Source: Deltaproteobacteria bacterium RBG_13_43_22
Lineage (GTDB): Bacteria > Desulfobacterota > RBG-13-43-22
Direction: 5' to 3'
DNA: 64,000 nucleotides
NCBI GenBank assembly: GCA_001797675.1
Contig: MGQB01000020.1
Location: forward strand, 1 to 64,000
Part shown: positions 1 through 8,180 of the stretch, piece by piece
How positions within the stretch are numbered: position 1 is the first letter of the stretch
How the letters are laid out: every line of letters starts with the position of its first letter
The notes under the pieces: model-generated
Seen by the model: the letters and a program-made list of their open reading frames with translations, nothing else
What the model was told of the DNA's origin: nothing
Databases searched by the model: none
Made by a program: the position numbers and the translations under genes

Positions 1-69
1 TAAACAATCCGTCAGCGCCATGGAAACTTGATCATTTCAGATGGCACTCAGTACCTTATGGTGAACAGG

Positions 70-101
70 GAATAATCTTGCATTTTCAGAAAGGATTATT
101 C
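70..101 (+). promoter_or_regulatory. Hairpin in the long leader of the cold-shock gene
   Basis: A perfect 8-bp inverted repeat, GAATAATC (70-77) and GATTATTC (94-101), lies in the leader of the cold-shock gene, about 60 bases before its start codon. Cold-shock mRNAs of the CspA family are known for long structured leaders that act as temperature-dependent RNA switches. A similar role here is inferred from position only. A second small dyad, GACATT-caaa-AATGTC-like, follows near 112-126. Confidence 0.35.
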
Positions 102-163
102 ATACTTGTCCTGACATTCAAAATGTCTCCACAGAGAAACCCAGTACATAAGGAGGGCTAACG

Positions 164-367
164 ATGCCTGAAGGAAAAGTTAAATGGTTTAATGATTCAA
201 AGGGATTTGGTTTTATCGAGCAGGACGGTGGTGGCAAGGACCTATTCGTACATCATTCCGCAATACAGGGAGAAGGTTTTAAATCGCTGGCCGAGGGTGA
301 TCGTGTCAGTTTCGATGTTGTCCAAGGTGCTAAGGGTCCTGCTGCCGAGAATGTTCGTAAGTTGTAA
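164..367 (+). CDS. cspA: Cold-shock domain protein, CspA family
   Basis: This 67-residue protein is a single cold-shock domain, the usual length for the family. RNP1 is seen as KGFGFIE (residues 13-19) and RNP2 as DLFVHHSAI (around 26-34), the aromatic surface that binds single-stranded RNA or DNA. Family members act as cytoplasmic RNA chaperones that melt mRNA secondary structure. The start ATG has a textbook AAGGAGG site 8 bases upstream. It is monocistronic, with 470 bases of apparently non-coding DNA after it. Which of several possible Csp paralogues it is, and whether it is cold-induced, cannot be told from the sequence. Confidence 0.95.
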   Translation: MPEGKVKWFNDSKGFGFIEQDGGGKDLFVHHSAIQGEGFKSLAEGDRVSFDVVQGAKGPAAENVRKL

Positions 368-836
368 AACTGATTATAGGGGCTTTAATATTTTAGGCAC
401 CACACTTTACATCAGCGGTGATCGTCAATGAGTTATAATCGTCGAGATACTGCGACGCCCGTGGAGTCCTCAAATTTCTGATTATTTTCGGTTATAGGGA
501 ACAGTTTTCAATAGCATTACGGATAACCTGCCCCATTCCTGCCCTCTTGCTATCAGCGTTAAGCCGCGGAATTCGGGCAGTTTCTATCACATGTTTCAGA
601 AGGTATTAAAGGCTATAAATAGTTCCATCCTGTATGGCAATGCTGGAGGGAAATATGGATTGGCTGACAAACGCCCCGTTTCTTATAAAGAGCAAAGTTT
701 TTTATTACAAATTATGAGGTTGCATGGATTTTTACCGATCCCTATAAACCACGTTAGCGGGCTTTAGCAATGCCGACGCAGATCGAAAAGCTGGCTACGC
801 AAGTCCGGGAGACCATGGATAAAGGGTAAGTATGGC
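368..836. other. Intergenic stretch without recognisable gene
   Basis: About 470 bases between the cold-shock gene and the diguanylate cyclase. No reading frame with a ribosome-binding site and no RNA gene was recognised. A 19-codon frame at 770-829 lacks a ribosome-binding site and was not called. Confidence 0.5.
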
Positions 837-2105
837 TTGGAAACGGTAGTCAATAAACCTGCCATTTCGGGTGAGATAAAGATGAGCAATCGGGGTTCAC
901 ATGAAATAAAAAGGGGCCACTCAAGGAACGAACTTCCGACTAACTACGTAGAGATGCTCTACAGGCAGCATTTTCAAGGGGCGCTTGTCCGCTCTGGCGC
1001 CAGCGTGGTCATGTGGGTATTCGCATTAGTCTCTTATCTTGAAAACACAATCAAGATAAATCACTTTACAGGCGTTACCTTGTCAGTCCTATATCTCATT
1101 TTGATCAACCCGCCCACGTTGCTGCTATTGAAGCATATTACTCACGTGGGTTTATATAAATACAGTTCACTCCTGATCAATTTTCTTGAGATTTTTGGTT
1201 ATACAGCAATCATTTATTTCCTGGGCGGTATCGAGGCCACATATCTAACCCCTATCTATGCTGCCCTCATAACGTATGTGGGCGTCGTCGCGCCTCGAAG
1301 CTTTCCCTTTATTATAGCTTTTCTGTGTTCGGCAGCTTTCAGCTTTGTGGTAGTAGGCGAGTATTTAGGTTTACTCCCGCATCAGTCTGTCGACCCGTTT
1401 TTTAATCCTCCCTGGCTGACTAGATTGATGAACCTCTCAGTGGTCATAGGGTTACTTCTGGTTGTCGCATTCATTTCCTCATTGACTTCTGGTATCTTGA
1501 AGAAGAATAGAAACAGGTTGCGTGAGCAGAATGTTGAGCTTATAGAGAAAACCACATTGCTGGAAGAGGTCGAAAAGACCCTGAGGGACAGTGAAAAAAG
1601 ATACCGTGAACTCAGTATGGTCGATGACCTCACCCAGCTTTACAATTCCCGGCATTTTTACTTTCAGCTTAAAATCGAATTAGACCGGTCGAACCGCTAT
1701 GGACAGGCTTTGACCCTTCTTCTGTTGGATCTCGACAATTTCAAGGCATTCAACGACGCTTACGGCCATATCGAGGGAGACCAAGTCTTGTGGCGACTTG
1801 GCCAGGTGGTCAAAAGATGCCTGCGCGAGACCGATTTCGCTTTTCGTTATGGTGGCGAGGAATTCACCATCCTCCTGCCCATGACAACAGGCGTGGACAG
1901 CGCTGTTATTGCGGAAAGAATCCGGACAGAATTCAAGAAGGAGACTTTTTCCCCGGCGCCGGGTCAGGATGTCCATGTGACGGTGAGCATCGGGCTTGCT
2001 CAGTACAAGCCGCAGGAAGACATGAAAACCTTCGTTCACCGGGTTGATCAGCTCATGTACCAGGGCAAAAAGAACGGGAAAGACAGGGTTTGTTCTGAGT
2101 CATAG
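837..2105 (+). CDS. Membrane-bound diguanylate cyclase (GGDEF)
   Basis: The N-terminal half (about residues 50-220) holds roughly six hydrophobic segments and forms an unassigned membrane sensor. A short coiled coil follows (about 222-258). The C-terminal GGDEF domain has the active-site loop GGEEF at 339-343 and an upstream RETD (330-333), the RxxD inhibitory I-site at the usual five-residue distance. It is therefore predicted to make cyclic di-GMP from two GTP and to be feedback-inhibited. There is no EAL or HD-GYP domain. The start is uncertain: a TTG at 837 gives 422 residues, while an ATG at 882 (residue 16) would remove only a charged tail. The ligand of the membrane sensor is unknown. 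Confidence 0.85.
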   Translation: METVVNKPAISGEIKMSNRGSHEIKRGHSRNELPTNYVEMLYRQHFQGALVRSGASVVMWVFALVSYLENTIKINHFTGVTLSVLYLILINPPTLLLLKHITHVGLYKYSSLLINFLEIFGYTAIIYFLGGIEATYLTPIYAALITYVGVVAPRSFPFIIAFLCSAAFSFVVVGEYLGLLPHQSVDPFFNPPWLTRLMNLSVVIGLLLVVAFISSLTSGILKKNRNRLREQNVELIEKTTLLEEVEKTLRDSEKRYRELSMVDDLTQLYNSRHFYFQLKIELDRSNRYGQALTLLLLDLDNFKAFNDAYGHIEGDQVLWRLGQVVKRCLRETDFAFRYGGEEFTILLPMTTGVDSAVIAERIRTEFKKETFSPAPGQDVHVTVSIGLAQYKPQEDMKTFVHRVDQLMYQGKKNGKDRVCSES

Positions 2106-2251
2106 TTTCAAGCACAGTTCAAAGGGTAATTCACACTTCAATCCCTAATGGGAAGTTACTGACTTGTAGGTGAAAGCCGCAAGGTACGAGATATTCGGAT
2201 GCTGTCTTTCGTTTCAAATATCGTTAATGGCAGTTTGACGTAATTCAAGTA

Positions 2252-2282
2252 TCCTGAAAAACTATCATGACATTTTTCAGGA
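2252..2282. terminator. Bidirectional hairpin between convergent genes
   Basis: A perfect 10-bp inverted repeat (TCCTGAAAAA / TTTTTCAGGA) with an 11-base loop sits between the convergent diguanylate cyclase and aldehyde oxidoreductase genes. The A/T-rich stem foot gives U-rich tracts in both directions, so it could end transcription on either strand. Confidence 0.5.
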
Positions 2283-2353
2283 TTTTAGAATATTGTCATG
2301 CCCCATCTAAAGAAAAATTTCTGATTTCTCGGATAGATCGACCTTTCGCCTTT

Positions 2354-4288
2354 TCAAATTGAATGAGCTAAAACCTTCCTTGCCTTAAGTTCATCGGCAA
2401 CATCATCCAGCCCGAGTTGATGAAGTTTTTCTTTGGTCTGGAGGCCGTTATCCGGATCCCAGCCCCGTAATTGGTAATACTCGGTCTTCAAGGCTTCGAA
2501 TTTTTTCCGGTCGACCACGGCCCCTTTTCTGCTGATCGGTTCGCCTCCCGGACCGGTGACCAGGCACTCGGGATTCAGGAAGGCCTCTTTCAAGGGCACG
2601 GTGTAGAACATTTCATGGATACGGTCGGCCTCTCGGCCCACATGGCCTTCCCGGGTCAGAATGGCCCTCTGTAAATTAAACACCCGCTCGCCGATTTCAT
2701 TCAAACCGGCCTCATCCGTTTCACGGCCGGTTACCGCCGAGTAAATCCGGCTCTCTACCCTGGGATCACCCTTATGATCTTCCGAACAATCCACGTCCGT
2801 GATCGGCCAGGCGAAGTCGCAGAGGATCAGACTTTCCTTGGCATATTCCCGGTCCTGGATTTTTTGGGCTGCCAGGGCCTTCCCGTTGTATGTGGAAAAA
2901 TCGGCCGCTTCTTCACTGCCCCAAAAATTCCTGGCAATCCAGCGGACCAAATCAGTGGTCATATGAGAATCGGGATTACCCCCCTGCTGACTCACCCATT
3001 TGAGGGTAGGACGGCTGATACAGTGAAGGTTTTGAATCGGCTGGCGCGGTTCGGTGGCATAAAAAAGACCTGTGGTAATATACATCCGGGGACAGTAGGC
3101 CGGACCATGATCGCCGATGGATATCTGATCGGCTATCAAATCCGGGGCCCCCTGTCCTATTATCACTGCCGCCCGAGTCGTTCCCTGGGCTAAAATATCC
3201 CCGATCCCTTTGCGGAAGGAAATTGTATTAGCCAGGGCTTCAATGAATTCGAGACTGCCGATTTGAGCCAGGGGCAGACCGGTGTTTTCCTCAGTAAATA
3301 TTCCAGTCTTATGGCCTTTAAAAAGCAGGGTAATGATCGAATCCATGACCATAGTGTCAAATCCATAGCGGTCAGCGATTCGGTTGGCGAAAAAGGGGAC
3401 CTCAGTACGCTTTCCATAAAATTTCCAGGCCGCCCGGGTGTAATACATACCCGATTGACACATAACCTTTCCCCGTGTGCCGTCCTCGGCTTGATAAGCC
3501 ATCCTGCCAATGCAGGACCCGATACAACCGAAGCACGCCTCCCTTTTCAAACCGGACCCTTCGGGCATCAATTTCTCAAGTGTTCCGGGTTTGAGTTTTT
3601 TAAGATCTCTTACGTAGGCAACCAGTTCCCGCAATTTCTCAGGTTGGGCGGCTTTTACCCTTTGATCCCCTTGAACAGCAATGGCTTTCAGCTTTTTTGA
3701 GCCCATAACCGCACCGAACCCGCTTGAGCCGCTGGCATCACCGTCGGCAAGAAGACCGGCAAAGGCGACAAGGTTATCCCCGGCCGGTCCGGTAGACACC
3801 ACCCTCATCTCATGTCCTAATTCTTTCTTGATTGTTTCGCGGACTTCGACGGCGCTCTTCAACCAAAAAGAGGAAGCGTCTTTAATTTCCACCCTGCCGT
3901 TTTCGATAACCAAATAAACCGGTTTATCAGAAGCCCCTTCTATCACCAACCCGTCATATCCGGAAAACTTCAGTTGGACGCCCCAATGGCCCCCCATGTT
4001 GGAATAACTGAAGGTATGCGGATCGGCAGCCGGGGATTTAGCACAGACCTGCCAGCGTGAACCGGACAGGCCGACGAAGCCGGCTAGGGGTCCGGTGACG
4101 AAAATGAGGCTGTTTCGCGGATCAAAGGCATCCGCCTCCGGCGGCACCAGGTCCCAATAGATTTTGGCAGCCAGGCCCCGGCCCCCTAAAAAACGATCGA
4201 CGTATTGGGCCGTAAGCAGAGAACTGATTTGCCCTGATCCCAGATTAACCCTCAGGATTTTTCCGGTATATCCATATTCATTTTCCAC
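2354..4288 (-). CDS. Aldehyde:ferredoxin oxidoreductase (tungsten type), copy 1
   Basis: A 644-residue member of the tungstopterin aldehyde oxidoreductase family, which interconverts aldehydes and carboxylic acids with ferredoxin. The N-terminal cofactor domain shows GGRGLAAKI (35-43) and the SNMGGHWG stretch (96-103). The 4Fe-4S ligands are visible as C252-x2-C255-x3-C259 with a distal cysteine at C490 in LILCDFAWP. The length slightly exceeds the ~605 residues of the archaeal prototype. The gene for a TIGR04076-type small protein lies 12 bases upstream on the same strand, so the two are probably one operon. No ferredoxin-like subunit gene adjoins it, unlike the second copy at 35 kb. The physiological aldehyde cannot be inferred. 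Confidence 0.9.
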   Translation of the reverse strand: MENEYGYTGKILRVNLGSGQISSLLTAQYVDRFLGGRGLAAKIYWDLVPPEADAFDPRNSLIFVTGPLAGFVGLSGSRWQVCAKSPAADPHTFSYSNMGGHWGVQLKFSGYDGLVIEGASDKPVYLVIENGRVEIKDASSFWLKSAVEVRETIKKELGHEMRVVSTGPAGDNLVAFAGLLADGDASGSSGFGAVMGSKKLKAIAVQGDQRVKAAQPEKLRELVAYVRDLKKLKPGTLEKLMPEGSGLKREACFGCIGSCIGRMAYQAEDGTRGKVMCQSGMYYTRAAWKFYGKRTEVPFFANRIADRYGFDTMVMDSIITLLFKGHKTGIFTEENTGLPLAQIGSLEFIEALANTISFRKGIGDILAQGTTRAAVIIGQGAPDLIADQISIGDHGPAYCPRMYITTGLFYATEPRQPIQNLHCISRPTLKWVSQQGGNPDSHMTTDLVRWIARNFWGSEEAADFSTYNGKALAAQKIQDREYAKESLILCDFAWPITDVDCSEDHKGDPRVESRIYSAVTGRETDEAGLNEIGERVFNLQRAILTREGHVGREADRIHEMFYTVPLKEAFLNPECLVTGPGGEPISRKGAVVDRKKFEALKTEYYQLRGWDPDNGLQTKEKLHQLGLDDVADELKARKVLAHSI

Positions 4289-4300
4289 AGAATCACCCTT

Positions 4301-4576
4301 TCATTTGCTTTCCAGACGCTCCAGACCGAAAATCACCGCATTGGTGTTGTCCGGGCACTGAAGCTCCTGTTTGAGATTAATCCAATCATTGGCCGAGGTT
4401 TCACGGCAATAAGCAGTCAGGTAGGGGATGAGAGCCGGCAAAGCATACATGCAGATCCCCTGCGGTTTGCCCGCTTCGATCATCAACCCGCCCTTGATGA
4501 GAAAATAATCACCGACCTTGTACCCGGCAGAGCAAAATCCTTTTACCGACTTAACCGTAAGCTTAGCATCAAACAT
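4301..4576 (-). CDS. TIGR04076-family small protein, aldehyde oxidoreductase partner
   Basis: This 91-residue cytoplasmic protein resembles the TIGR04076 family in layout: a short beta-rich start with a CSAGYKVGDYF stretch (residues 15-25), a central PALIPYLTAY helix, and a closing CPDxxxxVIFGLERLE stretch. No catalytic role is established for the family. It starts 12 bases before the aldehyde oxidoreductase and has a strong site (AGGAGGTG) upstream of its ATG, so it should be translated first in the operon. Co-occurrence with tungsten enzymes suggests a helper or partner function, but that is inference. The family assignment rests on remembered motif pattern, not on a search. Confidence 0.65.
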   Translation of the reverse strand: MFDAKLTVKSVKGFCSAGYKVGDYFLIKGGLMIEAGKPQGICMYALPALIPYLTAYCRETSANDWINLKQELQCPDNTNAVIFGLERLESK

Positions 4577-4668
4577 GGAACACCTCCTCTTAGATTCCTA
4601 CCTCCAATAATCTGAGAATTTATCTCTAACTTTTCAATAACTCGGGATCAATCGCATCCGACGGAACG

Positions 4669-4812
4669 ATCCTGGATGCTGGATTAAACCAAACAACCGA
4701 TACCGGATTAAACAGCCGATGCCGGATGCTTGATTCTCTTTATTCAGAATCGAGTATCGTTTTTTTTATCCAGTATCAGGAAACCAGAATCCAGTATCAA
4801 GTATCCAGCATC
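4669..4812. repeat. Large imperfect hairpin made of degenerate GGATGCTGGAT words
   Basis: Within the 470-base gap between the TIGR04076 gene and the MFS gene, the left arm repeats words such as GGATGCTGGAT, GATACCGGAT and GATGCCGGATGC. The right arm (from about 4758) carries their inverted counterparts such as ATCCAGTATC and GTATCCAGCATC. The whole can fold into a long imperfect stem. The remaining 230 bases before the MFS start are AT-rich and hold no gene that I can see; they should contain both divergent promoters. Confidence 0.7.
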
Positions 4813-5047
4813 TTTTGCTATATGGAGTCCGCCTCAAATTTTGGAGAATCGGATGTAAGAAACCCAATTTCAAACAGCTTTGGTTAATATTTAGGATTAA
4901 GATGAATGACTCTTATACTATTTAAGGCCGGCAAGTAAATCAAGATTAAAAATTTCCAACCTATTAAAGTTGACATCATTACTTACGATGAACTATACAT
5001 AAATCACTATACGCATTTTCCCAAACCGCCTTGATTGGAATATTCCG

Positions 5048-6274
5048 ATGCTGATTTTTTATGGCTGGTGGATCGTTTTCGCCTGCTTTGTAATAAGTTT
5101 ATATGTCAGCAGTATTATCTTTTTCGGATTTACCGCCTTCTTCGAACCTATCGTAAAGGAATTCGGTTGGAGTTACACCCAGGTTTCCTTCGCCACCAGC
5201 CTCCGTGGGATGGAGATGGGCATTTTTGCCCCCTTTCTGGGTTTCCTGGTTGATCGTTGGGGCTCAAGAATGCTTATGTTTTTGGGGGTTATCACCGTAG
5301 GGTTAGGGCTAATCCTTCTTAGCTTTACCCAATCCCTGACCATGTTTTATATCTCTTTTATCCTCCTTTCCTTTGGAGCCGGCGGGGTTACCTCTATCGT
5401 CACCATGTCCGTCGTAGCCAATTGGTTTGATAAAAATTCCGGGAAAGCCTTCGGGCTGATGGCTTCAGGATTTGGTGCCAGCGGTTTGTTGATACCGGTT
5501 ATTGTCTGGCTCATCGAGGTGTATCACTGGCGCCCCACTTTGATCTTCCTTGGATTGGGCATGTGGCTCCTGGGTATACCCTTATGTTTCCTTATCCGAA
5601 ACACGCCGGAACAATTAGGCCTTCTTCCGGATGGTCAATCACCGGAAACCGTATTATCCGACAGGCAAATACCCGAAGCCAATATGACTTTCCGAGAAGC
5701 CCTCCGGAACAAATCCTTCCTATATTTAAATCTTTCTGAATTCATCAGGTTGATGATTGTTACGGCCGTCATTACCCATGTCATGCCTTACCTCAGTAGT
5801 ATCGGAATACCCAGGACGACGGCAGGATTGGTGGCCGCAGGGATACCTCTATTCAGCATTCTGGGGCGTCTTGGTTTCGGTTGGCTCAGTGATATCTATG
5901 AAAAGAAATATATTATGGCCATCAGTTTTTTTCTTATGGGACTGGGATTGCTGATCTTTGCTTATGTGCAGTCATGGTGGGTGATATTTCTTTTCTTACT
6001 TCTTTTTCCTCCCAGTTTCGGAGGTTTGACGGTTTTAAGAGCCGCAGTGCTCAGGGAAAATTTCGGACTAAGTTCCTTTGGCAAATTGCTTGGAATCCTT
6101 TTAGGCGTCGCCTCTCTCGGTGGCATTATCGGTCCTCCGCTGGCCGGCTGGGTTTTTGATACCTGGCATAGCTATTATTCCATCTGGCTGGTCTTTGCCG
6201 GCTCGGTGGGTTTGGCCATCCTGCTGGTCTTGAAAATAGAATCGCCCAAGGAAGAATCGAGTCAAAAGACCTGA
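5048..6274 (+). CDS. Major facilitator superfamily transporter
   Basis: A 408-residue polytopic inner-membrane protein with about twelve hydrophobic segments in two six-helix halves and a central loop near residues 190-215. The glycine-rich loop after helix 2 (LGFLVDRWGSRMLM, about 60-73) matches the MFS signature, and it recurs after helix 8 as FGWLSDIYEKKYIM. The pattern fits the monocarboxylate/oxalate-formate antiporter branch, which would suit carboxylate exchange beside an aldehyde/acid-interconverting enzyme. The substrate is not readable from sequence. It is transcribed divergently from the aldehyde oxidoreductase pair. No strong ribosome-binding site precedes the ATG, which makes the exact start slightly uncertain. 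Confidence 0.85.
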   Translation: MLIFYGWWIVFACFVISLYVSSIIFFGFTAFFEPIVKEFGWSYTQVSFATSLRGMEMGIFAPFLGFLVDRWGSRMLMFLGVITVGLGLILLSFTQSLTMFYISFILLSFGAGGVTSIVTMSVVANWFDKNSGKAFGLMASGFGASGLLIPVIVWLIEVYHWRPTLIFLGLGMWLLGIPLCFLIRNTPEQLGLLPDGQSPETVLSDRQIPEANMTFREALRNKSFLYLNLSEFIRLMIVTAVITHVMPYLSSIGIPRTTAGLVAAGIPLFSILGRLGFGWLSDIYEKKYIMAISFFLMGLGLLIFAYVQSWWVIFLFLLLFPPSFGGLTVLRAAVLRENFGLSSFGKLLGILLGVASLGGIIGPPLAGWVFDTWHSYYSIWLVFAGSVGLAILLVLKIESPKEESSQKT

Positions 6275-6389
6275 TGTCTTTCAATCAGGAACGCATTAAC
6301 CCTATTCATCTCCAAGAACGGTATTGCTGTCTGGACGGTGGAATTTGATCTTTTCCTGATGGAACTTGGGATGAAAAAATAGGGGGATC

Positions 6390-7034
6390 TCACCTGGCTA
6401 AAAGAGTATTGACCATTTCACTCCAGGTTGAAAACTTTTTAAAGGACTCACCCCTTTTGGCCAGCTCTTCGGCCAGCCGCCCTTTGGCAAAGCGATTTGA
6501 CGGATGGACCAAGAGTGCGGGACCAAGGTCCGGTCGGCTGTCGCCGGCAAAGGCAACGGTGCCACGGCCGAGGACTCCTTGAACCAGACGGGTCTTGTCG
6601 ATACCGGTTTCCCGGCAAAAGTAAGGGGAGGCCAGCGGGAGCTCCATAATCAATCCCTGTTGTTCACTGAAACGGCCGGGGTTGGCGTGGATCTCCGCTT
6701 CGATGCCGAGCGGGAAAAGAAGTCTTTCGATGTACCAGGAACAGCCCGCCGAGGCGATGAAAAGCTGCCATCCATGGGCACGCAGATCTTTGAAGGCTGA
6801 AGCTATCCCCTCGTCCAGTCCAGTCCTGGTCAACAGTGAGTCCATTTCCTTTTCCGGCCAGCGTAACTCGGCAAAGATAGCGGCCAGGGCATCGAAATGA
6901 CTCATTTCCCCCTTTTCATATTGTTCCCAGCAGGAAGAGGCGGCTACGGGAAGACATTCCAGGGCCAGGCGGAAAAAGTCCCGGCCGGTCATGGTCCCGT
7001 CAAAATCGGACACCAATATTTTTTCCTGGTCCAT
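6390..7034 (-). CDS. HAD-superfamily phosphatase, subfamily IB (MtnX/SerB-like)
   Basis: A 214-residue cytoplasmic HAD hydrolase with all four motifs. Motif I is DFDGT (residues 9-13) with the nucleophile and acid aspartates, motif II is the SAG near 104, motif III is the lysine in DKTRLVQ, and motif IV is GDSRPD. The cap is the helical C1 type of subfamily IB, as in MtnX and phosphoserine phosphatase. It dephosphorylates a small phosphorylated metabolite that cannot be named here. It lies 28 bases downstream of the glycerophosphodiesterase gene on the same strand, so the two are probably co-transcribed. Confidence 0.8.
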   Translation of the reverse strand: MDQEKILVSDFDGTMTGRDFFRLALECLPVAASSCWEQYEKGEMSHFDALAAIFAELRWPEKEMDSLLTRTGLDEGIASAFKDLRAHGWQLFIASAGCSWYIERLLFPLGIEAEIHANPGRFSEQQGLIMELPLASPYFCRETGIDKTRLVQGVLGRGTVAFAGDSRPDLGPALLVHPSNRFAKGRLAEELAKRGESFKKFSTWSEMVNTLLAR

Positions 7035-7062
7035 TTTTAGTTTTTGAATAAAACCTCTTTTT

Positions 7063-7749
7063 TCAATCTGACCTGAGGCGGTCCGGGTAGTTGCTTATGA
7101 TGCCATCCACTCCAATATTTATCATTTTTTTTATATCCTCCGAGCGGTTTACGGTCCAGGTAAAGACCTTCAAACCTCTTTGGTGGGCATCCCGAACAAA
7201 TTCGCGGTCCAGGAACTCAAAAAAAGGCATGATCGCTTCTGCATCCATGGCTTGGGCCAATAGGGCGTAATCCAAAGGTTTGGCGGCGATTAACGGACCG
7301 AAGGGAATCTCTGGGATAAGATCGTGACAGCGCTTAAGTTCATGATGATCGAACGAGGATATCATGAACCCGTTTTTTCCCCATCTATGTTCCTGGAGGT
7401 AATGGCGCAAAACTTCCGATACCGACTTGGCAATTCCTTCAGCCTTCAATTCGATATCGATTATGGCGCGCCGGTTCACCCAATCGAGCACTTCCGGTAA
7501 GGTCGGTATGCGCTGGCCGTCCCCGGCGTCAAGCTTCTTGAGCTCTTCTAGCGTCAGATCGATGACTCGCCCTTTTCCGTTGGTCGTGCGATCCACCAGC
7601 GCATCATGGATAACGACCACTTCTCCGCTTTGGCAAACGTGCACATCCAGTTCTATCCCGTCAACACCCAGTTCCAGGGCTTTGGCAAATGAGGTCAGCG
7701 TATTTTCGGGAGCATATCCCATTGCCCCGCGGTGTCCGATTTTCAGCAT
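7063..7749 (-). CDS. ugpQ: Glycerophosphodiester phosphodiesterase, cytoplasmic type
   Basis: A 228-residue GDPD-family TIM barrel without signal peptide. The catalytic HRG (residues 6-8), the PENT metal site (14-17) and GIELDVH (36-42) with the metal-binding Glu/Asp pair are intact, and the second catalytic His follows in VVIHD (49-53). It hydrolyses glycerophosphodiesters to glycerol-3-phosphate and an alcohol, recycling phospholipid head groups. The length and cytoplasmic location match UgpQ rather than periplasmic GlpQ. The ATG has a strong GGGGGGAG site. It probably heads an operon with the HAD phosphatase. Two phosphate-releasing enzymes side by side suggest lipid or phosphate salvage. 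Confidence 0.9.
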   Translation of the reverse strand: MLKIGHRGAMGYAPENTLTSFAKALELGVDGIELDVHVCQSGEVVVIHDALVDRTTNGKGRVIDLTLEELKKLDAGDGQRIPTLPEVLDWVNRRAIIDIELKAEGIAKSVSEVLRHYLQEHRWGKNGFMISSFDHHELKRCHDLIPEIPFGPLIAAKPLDYALLAQAMDAEAIMPFFEFLDREFVRDAHQRGLKVFTWTVNRSEDIKKMINIGVDGIISNYPDRLRSD

Positions 7750-7868
7750 AAGTACTCCCCCCGCATCTTTTACTATTTTAAAACGGAATATTTATTTCCA
7801 GATCTCTTTGTCTTTGCCATACAGAGCATTTGTTTCATTGTCAATCATTTAATTTACACGCTCTTAGG

Positions 7869-7994
7869 GAAGCTCTCTGCACCGAGGTGCAGGGAATCTC
7901 TTAAGTAAGAAAAATGCATGTTTTTTGTAGTTCGCCCGCCAACCCGTGCAGTCAGGCCAACGGCGTGACGGGGAATGCGCTCGCTGTCCAGGTT
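7869..7994 (+). repeat. Dispersed palindromic repeat, copy A
   Basis: One of three copies of a ~120 bp intergenic repeat. It starts GAAGCTCTCTGCACC, forms a palindrome around CTGCACCgaGGTGCAG, continues TTTTTTGTAGTTCG, and ends with GGGGAATGCGCTCGCTGTCCAGGTTCA. This copy is more diverged than the one at 60.4 kb but has the full length. A putative 82-codon frame running through it on the minus strand was judged non-coding. The rest of the 7750-8180 gap is AT-rich promoter-like DNA for purM. Confidence 0.75.
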
Positions 7995-8180
7995 CAGTGG
8001 TCTTCTTTCTCGGTCCATAAAATTCCTTACAGGATACAGGTGGTTATAGGCCGGGAACTGTTGAAAAAAAGAATAAAAGGAAAATAATTTATTGTTTGAC
8101 ATTTTTTTTAATTCATAATAAAATTATTAGTTTAAATTTAAGGATTCAAATCCGAGCAACCCAAACAGGCGAAGGCGGTT

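Noticed and set aside
2106-2230. A stretch resembling a group II intron border (ACTGACTTGTAGGTGAAAGCCGC)
   Set aside because: No reverse transcriptase, domain V hairpin or intron ends were found nearby.
7854-8102. An 82-codon minus-strand frame between the GDPD and purM genes
   Set aside because: It runs through dispersed repeat copy A, has no ribosome-binding site and no family-like features.
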